Positions 13,920 through 26,100 of a DNA stretch of 64,000 bases are shown piece by piece. Positions within the stretch are counted from its first letter, which is position 1, and each line of letters starts with the position of its first letter. Under the pieces are notes generated by a model, which had not been told where the DNA came from, made no database searches, and saw only the letters and a list, made by a program, of their open reading frames with translations. Made by a program: the position numbers and the translations under genes. The stretch is from Atrichornis clamosus (taxonomy: Eukaryota > Chordata > Aves > Passeriformes > Menuridae), in the NCBI GenBank assembly GCA_013400975.1, contig WBMZ01003295.1, positions 1 through 64,000 on the forward strand. The letters are read 5' to 3'.

Positions 13920-14171
13920 ATCCTTACCCAGACCGTACCAAGCTTGTGTTGAAGGGAGGCGAGATGTGAGGCTCAGGGAAGATGTGCCTATTTTCAGGGC
14001 ATCTCACGAGGGACCAGCCCGGCACACAAATCGTGGAGTTAGGCAAAAGCCACAAGAAATGATAAGCAAGTCTTGCAGGACGATGTCTTTCTGGTGAAGG
14101 TACTGAGAAACGATGAAAGTGCAGGAAGCACATAGATCTGCCATCCTCCCCCCTCTTAAGTGAGTGAACCT
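13920..14171 (+). other. Candidate second (mostly non-coding) exon
   Basis: The left edge is an acceptor with a long T-rich tract ending in GTGTGCAG at 13919. The right edge is a donor matching all six intron positions, CCT|GTAAGT, at 14171/14172; alternative donors lie at 14093/14094 and 14099/14100. The segment is less AT-rich than its surroundings. Stops occur in all frames, so it would be 5' untranslated or hold the start near its end. An ATG at 14060 opens a 12-codon frame that the 14093/14094 donor would leave unclosed. A second frame from about 14042 to 14131 reads as a mildly protein-like 30 codons. This exon is inference from splice signals alone. Confidence 0.3.
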
Positions 14172-14177
14172 GTAAGT

Positions 14178-17100
14178 TGGGTAAGCACTCTTAATCCTCG
14201 AAGGTAGCCTGGGGTGGCTCTTGTGTAAGCCTCCATCGGATTTTATTGAGACTTTACGATCTTGGGATCAAAATCATTAACTATTCTGTGTTGTGTTTGC
14301 TCAAGGGACAGGAAGGAAACATTAAATTACACCTACTTGAAGTTACTTGCTAATGAATAATGTAATTATACACTAGGGTATTAGAAAGTTTTTGCAGTAA
14401 GTCCATTATGGTTTTGTTTTCTCATAAGAATCATCTATGTTTAGATAAGCTAGAATTAACGTTGCCTTTTTGAAAAGTCTGTATTTGTGACTGTGGTAAA
14501 AATAGTTTGTGTTAGAAAATGTTTAAATTATTAGGGCAGGTGGTAGAAGTAAAAAGCCAAGCCCGTCATGCACATGTTTTAAAGGCAAGAGATGCTTGGA
14601 GACTTCTTATAGATCTTACCACAGCAAAAAAGTGATGATTCTTCTTCTACGTGGCAGTTCAGGAAACTAATAGAAAGTGACTTTCTAGTGTAATAACTGT
14701 ATGAATTGGTCAAAACTGTCATTTCAGTTTTACTTTTGAGCGTAGAAGTGTAAACAACGACTGTACTGCTAAATTTGAATATCCTCAAAGAAACTCCAAT
14801 AACAGAACAACTTTCATTCATGTCTTTGGGACAGAGCATTGTGCTGAAGGCAGAATTTTGGCCTTGGTATTTCATATTTTATATTAAAGTTCAAAGCTGT
14901 GAAAGCTTCAAAATATGTGATTCAATCTCATTTTGAACAACAGTTTCTTTTGGGAAACGAATTCTGGAGTGTGTGTTAAAGCTAAGTGATACCATTCTAG
15001 CCCACATAAGTAGCAAATGGTTATGTTCTCTTTCACAACTGTTTAAATTTACAGTTGGATGAATACTCTGTTTTTGTCTTTTTTTCCCCGTGATGTGTAA
15101 ACTCAGTTAATTTACATACATTGAACCTGATTTGGTTACAGGAAAAGTAAGGTGTGAAGGATTGCTACATTTTCTTTCAGGCCAGCTCATTGTTCTAGCC
15201 TTTATCTACTGTCTCTAGCAACACCTCTGGCTAATAGCTGTGAAGAAATGGCAAAAGGAAGATGTGCTCAGTTCTGGCTCAGAAAGACTAATATATAAAT
15301 AAAAAAGGGGCTAAACCCAAAACTGGGTGGTGCCGGTAAATATAGTGGTAGTAGGCTTTGTCTTTAAAGTAGATTTATTCAGTAGATTTACTCTGTCTGT
15401 TCTAGGTTGCCTCTTGCCTTGTTCCTCACCTGGTAGAAAAACAGTGTCAGGAGTCACTTTAGTGACTGTAGTGTTGGTTTTGAGCATATGAAAATGGATT
15501 TTTAAGAGCTTGGAGCCAGGTTTTCAAGTACTTGGCATCTATAATTGGGGCAGATTTTCAAAACAGGTTAGGACTGACTGTTCTGAGCTCTTGTGAAGAT
15601 TTGTCCATTTGGATTTTGTGCCTAACTGAACTGATTCGTTGAAAATCTGGTCTCTGTAACTAAGCATGATATCCTTAGAATGCTGTGAGGGCAGTAATAA
15701 TACAATACTTCCAAGAAAAGAAAAAAGTTATACAGCATCCCCCACTCATGTCAGTACCCCAGAACTACCCCCCAGAGCACAGAGTAAGACAGGGTTGAGT
15801 CCTCTGGTATGTGCAGGCAAACAATTTTTTAAGATTTCACAGTGAAAATAAGTATCATTTTGCTACTTCTGTTCTGTATGTGTTTATTTAAAGTAAAAGT
15901 GTTTGTAAAAGGAAATTATAAATGCTGGATATGAGTGCGTAAATGTCATAAGTGTTTGGGAAGCTACAAGAGGAAAACGCTTTAATTAAAATTTACTATT
16001 GCTGTCATTAGTAATATTGTGAGTTCTGAGATACCACCACTACTTCTAGAGTTGTGCTGCCTTCTGACCTAAAGCCTGGGATAAACAGTTTGATTCTCTG
16101 TCACTGTTAATCAGTGGTGTAATTCCAACTTTAGTTTGATTGAATCCTATGTTAAAATAGTACCAGTATGAACAAAATGTATGTTTTGTGTTAGAAAAAA
16201 AACTTAGTTAAATCAGCCATCTTTTTTACTGGCAGACCTTTTACAGGGTGGTAATATTGATTTATGTGGTCTTTCTGGCTAGTTATGTCACTTACTATTG
16301 CAGATTACTGTAGAGAATTTTTATTTCTGTCTTTGAATAATTTCTTTTATTTGAAATTAATTTAGTGTCCATTTGTGCAATGTTTTGGCCTTCTCTTTGG
16401 TCTCTTAAAAATCACCATGTCTGAAGAATGAATTATTAATTGTTGCAAGTGAGGAAACAAACCAGTAATTTTCTGTGGACTTTTGAGGGGAAAAGACAAA
16501 CCAAAACAGAGCTATATTTTTGTACACACTATACTTCTTTTGTGCTGTGCTTGCACAGTTGAAATAATCCAGTATAAACAAACCATAATACTGTGATTAT
16601 CATGTAGGAAGTATGGAATGCCTGTCTAAATGCTAGTGTTGCATTTGTAGAACAGCTGAGTGAACCTCTGATAAACAAATGAAAATAAACTGAAAATGGC
16701 TACATTTGGGTCAATAACTCTCAGAGCAATAAGATTCACATAGAGGTGATAAGGGGAAAGAGATGAGTTGTTGAGATAGCTGCTTTACAGACCTTTCATA
16801 AAACTGAACTGGGGTCTTAAGGAATCATGCTGTTTCTAGCGTGCCAGTGTTAGCTGGAGCAAATTCTAGGCTTAAAATTAATAAGTTAGAATAATATGGT
16901 AATTGTAGAGATTGAAAAAACCTGCATGAAGAGAACTTCCCATAAATGCACTCACCACTCTGTGAGCTCCAGGTACAAGTCCTTCTGGTTTGCTTCAGAG
17001 CCTGTCTGGGTAATTGAATGGAGATTGCATTTTACTGGTTACTTAACTGTGATGATACGACATTTTTCTGCTTTGTTGGTGCCAATTGCAAGTAAGTTAA

Positions 17101-20100
17101 ATATAAAAGATGTTGATTGGGCTTTGAGAAGTATTCTTGTGTTCCTTGTTAGCCATGAGCACAGAGTTCTGAAGTTTGATGTCCTTCTACTGCATATGTA
17201 CACACTAATAATATAGATTCTATACTTATTTATATCCATTTCATGTAGCAGTTGCTAATGTTTCATCTCGTGGTTCATTTATTTTTTAAATTAGAACTTG
17301 GCACTGAGATTGTAAGGCAGAGCCTGTCCATACTCTATAGTTCCAAAAGCTGTTTTCCCAGACACATAGCTGGGTCACTGTGCTTTCTCTCTGTGTTTTA
17401 TGGCAGGTACGTAGTGGTCACATGGCAGGCAAATACATAAGGTGGGGAAGGGGTATGTCTTAAAAAACTTCCATTTTTTTAACAAATTTCTTAGTATCTT
17501 CAGTCTCTGATGAAAGAATCTAAAGGCTAAAGAAATCTCACAGCACTCACAAGCCTCATTTTGGACAAAGAATATTTGATGTGCCTATAATAAGGCTGAG
17601 CTTCCTTTGTCACACTTTTGGGGTGGGTGGATATCTTAGCTCTGTTTTACATCCCTATCCCTTGAATGTCCTTCTGCAAATGAAAATTTAATTTGGTGAG
17701 GCTAATACACTGAATTTGATTCAGCTTGCACCTCACTGACATTGTGGGCCCATTATGGCATCATTACTCTCTGATTACAGGCATGAAGGTGAGAAGTGAC
17801 CTAGTAATGAAGGGTACACACCCAGAGCAGTGTAGCAAGAATTCTACATGAGGCAGAAGGAAGAAAAATCTACTACACTGATACCTATCAAAGGCCGTTT
17901 TTCACTGTTTGAAAGAGTTCCCAGGAAGTACGTGTGCTAAACATTATTGTGCCATCATTGGGATTTGTCTCAGATGCAGACAGCTACAATTTCTGTAGTT
18001 CTATGTACTGCATAGTACTTGTACAGAAACAAGGTCCTGGTACAGGTTCACTGTGGCCAAGCCAAAAGTTCTGTGAACAGATGAAAAATGGTCTTGCACA
18101 TAGTTTAGTTACTTCTTGCTATTTGGAGTAGTTTATTAAATTATTAAATGTCATCTTGCATTTAAATTTGTCCAATTTTCTGTTCTGGTTTCCTTTCTGG
18201 AAAAAATCACTGAAGTTTTCTAGGTGCTATGGAGACAGTGCTGATGTCAGAAATGTTTTCAGTGGAGGCCTGGAAAAGGGAACCAGATGGCTGCAGTTAC
18301 TGGTGAACATGGTTGGTTGTTGGTGCATAACAGAGCAGTGGAGTGCAGTACAGAACTGCAGAGCTGGCAGTGGATGTGGCAGACTGTCAGGAAGGAGGTA
18401 AAGGCTGTAGAGAGGCAGAGGTTGTCAGCTTACCCCTGGTGCTGTGTTAACTTTGTGTCCTGTTGTGTCCACACAGGGCTGAGTCACACCACGTGGCTGC
18501 ATTACCTTGAATTCATGCCAGATCAGGTGTGTATTGTTTGCAGATTTGGGCCAGATTACACTGCCTGTTCAACTCTGGCTTTTCTTCTGTCCCAGTATAT
18601 TATGAAGTATCCTTCTGGTACTTATGTTGTCTTGATCTTTATAGACCTTTATTTTCTAGGTGGCTTTTCAACTCATGGGGCTTTTATAAGACCTGATGAC
18701 CCAGGGTTAAAGAGACAGTACAGGTGTACCTTGAAGAGCCACTGTTAATGAGATATATGCTTGGGGTTTTTTAAAGTATTGAACTCTTGGGTGATGTTAA
18801 ATGCTGTTGCCTTTAAAATCTCATCACGATGTCTTGCATTGAACTGCAGCAGAACCAGAATCAGTACCACCAAAAAAGCATTCCAAATTCCAGACTTGTC
18901 CTTCACTCTGAGAAAAACCCGGTCTTCTATGAACCTTGAATCCAATTTTGTGCAGTTGACATCAGTGCAGAACTCTGTGCTGCTAAGGTCACTTGCTTGG
19001 CTCTTGCATGGTTTTCCTACTTGCCTCTTAAGTACACTAGCGACAGGATCTTTCCAGCTGCTAACAGCTGCTTAGCTGTGGTCTGCTCTGCCTTATCTAT
19101 TGCCTCACTTGCTTTTAGTTTTTATTCTGAAGTACAAATGAGCAAAGAGTCTTGGTAGTTTATTTATCAAGCTTTCTAACAAGCCTCTTTTGTTTTACCT
19201 TTCGTTGTGTTTAAAAGAAGCTGCCTCTAAATATCCCTTGAGATCACCTTTCTTCCTTTCAAGTCCATCCTTTTGAAACTCTTATTTGCTGTGGTATCTA
19301 TAAAGACTTTACAGTGATTAAACAGTGCTTATCATGATGTTCACTTGTATTTTCCAGTGACTCTGTTCAGTTGTCTAAAAATAAAATGAAATATTCAGTA
19401 CAGAGACTGGCTTTTTGTATGAGTGTTTAACCCATCAGGGCCCAGAAATCCAGGCAAGGGCCTATTATACCACCTTAAGAGAGAAGAAATAAAAAGGTTT
19501 CCAGGTACAAATTATTTTTTGATAGGAAGGTAAGTGTGGGATGCCTTCAGGGATCATATCTTCATAATGAAGTGTGCATTAATGCTAAGAATATGCAATA
19601 ATTTTTAATCAGGCTGACATGTCTACAATGCAAAGATTAAGATTTTTTTTTTTATTAATGGTGTTTAGGGCACCAGTAGCATTTATGTGAGCTAGAATGG
19701 GCTATGTGACAAAATGATTCTGTGCTGGAAAGCTACAATTATTCTGTAAACTTCAAAATCCAGAATTCAAGATGAGAAGAGGCTGAGAATTTCTGCACTT
19801 GATTGGCTCAGGCTGAAAGTTGGAGAAAAAGCAGTCTGCCTTTTATGCATTCTGTCAGCTACAACAATGCTAACCAAAGAAAGTGTCATCCCTCCAGAGT
19901 CTCTTTTCAGACAGAAGTGCTATAGGGCAATAATGAATCTTAAAAGAAATTCATGATTGGAAAAAGCAGTGTTTTGCATATAAATGTTTCTAATGGAGCT
20001 ATGAGCATCAGTCTTTTGCTCTATTACTTTAAAAAAATACCATGTGAATCCTTGTAGCTTTTAGTAATTTAACACATGAAAGGTGTTATTTATTTTTATT

Positions 20101-23100
20101 TGTATTGTGTTCTTTATAAAATATTAAATAATCCTTTGACCAAAAGTGCTATTTGCTCTTTAAGACTGTACAGAAATACTGTTCATAACTTTGAAAGCTT
20201 GAGTTGCTAGTAGGTGACTTAGATAAACTATGGTCAGCAGAGAGCAATTCCTACTGATCTCCTAGATAAAAGTACCTACAGGTATCTAGATTAAAATTTG
20301 AAAGAAATATATACTTCTACAGTATTGTTGACTTGATTAAATTTTTAAGAACAAAGTTAGGCTTTACAGCCCCAAATAAGTGACTTAGATTTTTAAAGTT
20401 TTCCTCTTAATTTTTCTCTCTGTATCATCTATCATTATCTTTAGGGCCTATATAGCACAGATTTCCAGCTCATCTCTTCAGCCATGGGGAGTAAAGTCCC
20501 TGACTCACTATATTTTATTTTAAGAGAATTAAGATTCCTGTAATTTCCTGGAGTCTTAGAAGAAAAAAGTATGTTAGGAGTTGTTAATCTAAAGTCTGTT
20601 AGACCAGCTTTAAACTAAAAGGAATGTTGGTCTCTCTTTTTTTTGGTATTGCATAGGAAATCAATGACTGTTTTAATTGTTCGTCTTCATGCCATAGCCA
20701 TGCCCATCCACTGCTCACAGAGTGCCATCAGCAAAACAAACCTGTGCTGAGATTCTACTGCCACATGTGATTGGAACAAATTTTGACATTTCTTGGAAGT
20801 TTATGAAGTGCATATACAAGCTGAGTTCTGTGTATAGATATTTTTGAACCAAGAAGATATTTTACTGTTTGTACTAGTTTTTTCAAATTCTGCTGTTGCA
20901 AAATGCTACACTTAATACTTTTTTTCAGTAAAGCAGGAATAAATGGTAACCTGCACATGGGTGTTTTTGTTTGTTGTTGTTCCTCCTCCTCGCATAGCAC
21001 ATTTCCTCCAGGGAATGACTATTACAGGATGCTCTGACTGTGGAAGAATCTGTTCTGTGAAGGCTTTGGTAGAAGACATGATCCACCCTATTTAGCAAAT
21101 AGAAACCTTATCCCATTGTATTGTCATTGTGTTCCAGTGGTGTTGCCTGAATAACTTAGCATAAAGAAAGTGGATTTGTGTCCTAACAAGTGGACATAAT
21201 GTCACTGGGTTGTTTTCTGTGGTTCTGGAAATTATTGACAATAAGTAATTTCATTTCTTTTTGGGTGTAACTGTGACCTGGTTGCATTGTGCATAATAAT
21301 TTTCCTCAGTTACAGTTTTTCACTGGAAATAAACTTCTAAAATTTAAGCCACTCAGGAGTTCCTGGCACTTCTTACAACGGTGAGGGGATGAGGAAATCA
21401 AATGAAAATCCCTAATTGCTTTCTGTATTATGTTTTTGTTTGCTATTAGAAAGTACTTAGCAATGGGTGCATTTTTCTAAGGCTTGTATGTAGTGATTCC
21501 CTTTTCCTGACATAGATGGGCTCCAGTGGGGACTGCAGTTATTTTTGCCTGCAGGCAGAGCTGATTGTGATGTGGCTTATGCTGGTTACTGCTTAATTTG
21601 CTAATGTTTTGCAGCAAACAGTACCTAGTTACTAGCTGCAAAAATAGTGTAGAATCCTTTGTGATTATAGTACTGATTTAAAAGTGAAAAGTCTATTCCT
21701 GACAGGTTTAATGTAAGTCAGAAACTGAAGGAGGTGCACCTGATGGATGAGCAGCTAGTTCTGAATTACTTAAGTGTGCAGGTATCACCTGCTTTGCCAT
21801 TTGCAACTTGTTTATCACAGATCTGAATTCCAAAATAGAATTTCTTTTGACTGAGTTTTTCTTTCCTGGACTATTTTGATGACTTTTTTATATGAAGTTT
21901 TAAATAACAGATATAATAAATTAATGTCTGACCTAAATATTCCTTTTGCTTTTGAAATCAAGTAGTCAGCCCATAAAAACCTGCAGATAAGCTGGTGTTG
22001 CACTCCAACTTTCAGAAACAGAAGAATTTGCAAAAGGTTAAAGGTTGTAAATACTTGTAAAAGTGTTTGTTGCTAGACTGTATTTGTGGCCTCTAAAGAT
22101 TAAGGTGTTCTTTGAAATGTCTGTGGAACTAGTCTTTGTATGGCAAATCTCTTTCATGTTTTTCTCAGAAACCACTGAGAGAAAATAGCAAACACTCTAG
22201 AGAGAGGAAGAGAATACATGGGAAAATATGACATGTTTTGTTTGTAGTAGAGATTTTTTTTTTATTCCTGACTATTAGAAATTTCTTTATAACTCTAAAA
22301 AGAAGTTTCTATAAAATTACTCTATTTCACATCCCTGAATGTTTGCCTGTTGATAATTACTATTGTATTCTTCATTCTTTACTGCTGGACACCAAAAAAG
22401 AAAAAAATACAGGTAACATTAAAACTGTCCTTATTGGTTCTAATGTCTTCAATGTACTGTTTTAGAATCAGAAATGCAAGGGTTCTCATGTGTCACATCA
22501 CCAGAGGAATGCTTTTCCTTAAGACATGTTCCATCTTTTCTCACTTTAATGGTGCCATCTCGTAGAACTGGCAGGTTTCTAGTTTGTGTTCAATGTCTCT
22601 ACAGAAGAGTAGAATTTATGTGAGTTTCCTATTTCTAATCCCTATTTGAGATAGCATTCTGTGTAGCATGCTTTCTTTTCCTTAGTAAATCCTGTTTGAA
22701 AGATTTGTCTGGTTTCAAAAATTAGTTCTACTCCATTGTTAAATTCACAGTTCTTTGTTTTCCTTTGGTATAAATCTGACTTCTGAAAAAATGCTGTTGT
22801 TTTTCAGACAAAGGCAAAATAATAACGTAATCTCTTTTTTGTTTTTTCCCTCTTCTGTGTATGGAACGTTCATCCCTACTCTTAGTCCTAGTTGTAAAAA
22901 ATGGTGAAATTTAATTTAAATGAAATTTTGGGGAAGTGAAATGTACTTAATTTAAACTGTCTTTATTTTAAAGTGTGGTTCTTTAAAAAAGTGGAAGAGG
23001 CTTAATGTACTGGTTGCAATATTTAGGAATTGGGAGATCTGGATTCTTTCCTTGATGTTACTTCATGTTTTCTCTGTGTGGCACGTTGAAATCTTGTTTC

Positions 23101-26100
23101 CTTCTGCCTTTAGAAATGCTTAGAAGCTATTTGTGGAATATGTGCTAACTTAGAGATGATGTACACAATGTTTAGCTTTGGATTTAGGTGTTTGAGTTGT
23201 GTGGGGCCTTGTGCTGTCCCCATGTATGAAAACTGTTGTCTTTGAATATTCTTAACTGCCAGTACTTTCTGAAAATATAAAGCCATTCTTTAAATACCCA
23301 GGTATTTTCTGTTCATGACTGTGTTTTTCTGCAGTTTAATTAGAGCTAAATTTTTTAACTGGCATGGATTTATCAGTACAAGTGACCTTTTCTGCTAGTA
23401 TCTTCAAGAGAACAAGGACAAAGAAACAGGTGTTCTGGCAGAAAGTTCAAAACAGAATAGTTCAAAGTAGTTTCAAAGGCCAAGGAATACATACAGGTTA
23501 CACTTCTATGAGGAGTATTCAGCTTGTCTAGCTTTGTGCAACTACAGCATAAAAATGTTTTGTGCACAGCATCTGAGCTAATCCTCTGCACTTTTTCATT
23601 TTTTTTCCATTTTCAGTGGAAAGACATGAGCACTTCTGTGAGGAGTGTGTTTCAGCTTTGTAAGTTTGAGTAAAAATAGTTGCTTTACAGAGGTCAGAGC
23701 AGTCTGCCCTGCTATGCCCAGAACACTTCTTGGATACATTTGAAGGGAAAGAAAAGCACAACACATTTGTCTCTGTCTTACATTGCTTTGAATGACGTTC
23801 AGACTGAGTATGCTTAAATGTAGACAGTTTTTCTTTGAATAGGTTTTGTCCACACCTAATTGCTTTCAAGAGATGCAGTTGCTAATGCACAGCACAGTTA
23901 AATGACTACCACCTCTTCACAGGGAGCTGTGGTGCCAGCAAGATGTGCTTGTTTTATCACATGCACTTTATAGTACTTTCAATTTAGTGGAGTAGTTGGC
24001 CAATGACCTCTTCTTGACGTCAGGTGGATGTTGATGTGTTGTTAACTCTGATGCTTGTGCTAAAGGCAACAATTAATTTAAGTAAATCAGAACTAAAAGA
24101 AAATAGGAAGAAACGACATATCTAGGGAAAGAGAGCATTGTAGTGTTACTTAGCACCTAAAGCAGACATCTCATACAAATAAAAGTTGCAGTTTCCAAAA
24201 GGTTACTCCTGCCTTGTTTGCTCAGGTGAACTGTAATAGGAAGTGTAAAATATTATGGGAATTAATAGTTTTTGAATCCTGAAAGACTGTTGGAATTATG
24301 AATACCAAATTTTCGTGGAATGATGGTAAGAAATAGTTTGCCATTCAGGTGTCCTGTTTATGTGTCTACGATAAATGTCTTATGATGTATTTCTTTAGCC
24401 GTAATCCTAGTGAAAGTAAAACAACTTCATACATAACACAGTTTGGATAAGCACTGAAAATGTTACATACTTAGAAATTCCAACACTTTAAAAAAATTTG
24501 ACTAATATTAGTGCTGCCCTATAACAGGACACACTGAAGGGTAAGGGAAACCCAACGTTTCACATTAGACAGGATGAAGGGAAAACATACTGTAAAGGGT
24601 ATACATGTATCATCCAGTTACATAGAATGGCAAGGCAACACCATCCCATTGATATTAGTGTGATGTTGATTTTGACTGTTTTGATGTAAAGATGGGGATT
24701 TCCCACTGTAAACCTTCCTTTTTATAAGAATCAACAAGTAAGATGATATGATTTCTTCTTTCAGAGGTGTGGGAGATTTGTACATTCGGTCTTCATAGTA
24801 TGTGTGAGAGACAGTTGTAAGTATTTCTTTTCAATAGGTAAATGTATCTTCCAGATGTACTGGCAGACTGTGGCTATCCTAGACAACACAACACATAACA
24901 AAGAAGTGAAAACCCACATTAGTCATTTATATTCTAACACCATTTGAAGATTGGTGCCAAATTTTTTTTTTCTGCAGGCCTGCAGTTGAAATAAACTGCA
25001 TTGATAAATCTTCAGAGAAGATAAGATGTGTACAAATTTCTGTCATTACTGCATTACAAAGCAAGTAATGTCATATCCACTACAATCAAGTAGTATCTCT
25101 CCAGGGTTTTTTGTTTAAATCTGCACTGTGTTTATGCCCATGTCGTGTACTACTGTTCCTGGGTATAATTCTGCCTTTAACACTGCAAGGAAGGCACATT
25201 TCGGAAGATAGTTACAGTTCTTTGTAGATATGCAGAATTATTCAATTAGGTATGACTAAGCCTAAATAAAATCTCTGTACATTATATGGTTCAGAAGCTA
25301 CTTTAGTGTAGATTTAAAACAAACAAAAAGGTGTAGTCTAACTAAGGTTCTGGACTTGTGCTTTCATATTCCAAATGATGACTCAGTGATATTACAGTGT
25401 ACTGTGGAAATGTGCTCTGACACATGGTCATCCATCACTATGAGTCTGTGGTCCCATAATAAGAAGTACTGAGATTAATATTTTATTACAGCAGGGTAGC
25501 TTTTACAATTACATATGTAATGAGAGAGGGAGCAGGGGGGATTGTAAAGTCTCCATCTTTCTAGAATTAATATGGAACTCAAATGACCTAAAAATGAAGA
25601 ACATTATGATCCTGGAAAAATTAGCTGGCTTAAGTTTCATTCTTCCCCCCATCATGGCTTGTTAATGAGGAAAATCCTTTCCATTGCTATTTTGTACGAA
25701 ATGATATTCAGCAAGAACAGAGAGTGCTCATATCTCCTAGATGACACTGAACCCTCCCAACAGCCATACAGAATAATTTTATCTCTGCAGTGAAATGTCT
25801 GTAGTTTACACTGTGGTTCTTTCACTGTGGTTTGTAGTAGTGAGGTAGCTCCTTTAAATAGCTGGTTCTTTGTGTTCTTCACCTTAGGAATGACTTACAA
25901 GATAGGAAGAATAGCACTATACCTGTTTGATTCTCCTTTCTGTCCTGCTCTTGCACTTTCCAAAATTCACAAGCATGGTCTGGTATAGAAGGCGAGTACT
26001 CCACAAGTCAAGTGCTGTTTTCTTTAGTAATTTGCAGTTATGCATGGTGGGAAAGTTTTTATTGTAATCTGTTTATTCCCTCAAATTGACTAATACTGAC

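Noticed and set aside
18287..18748. 153-codon plus-strand open frame, with an acceptor/donor pair near 18476 and 18526 inside
   Set aside because: No recognisable motif, an ordinary chance-frame composition, and the enclosed 50-base cassette is too short and isolated to support an exon call.
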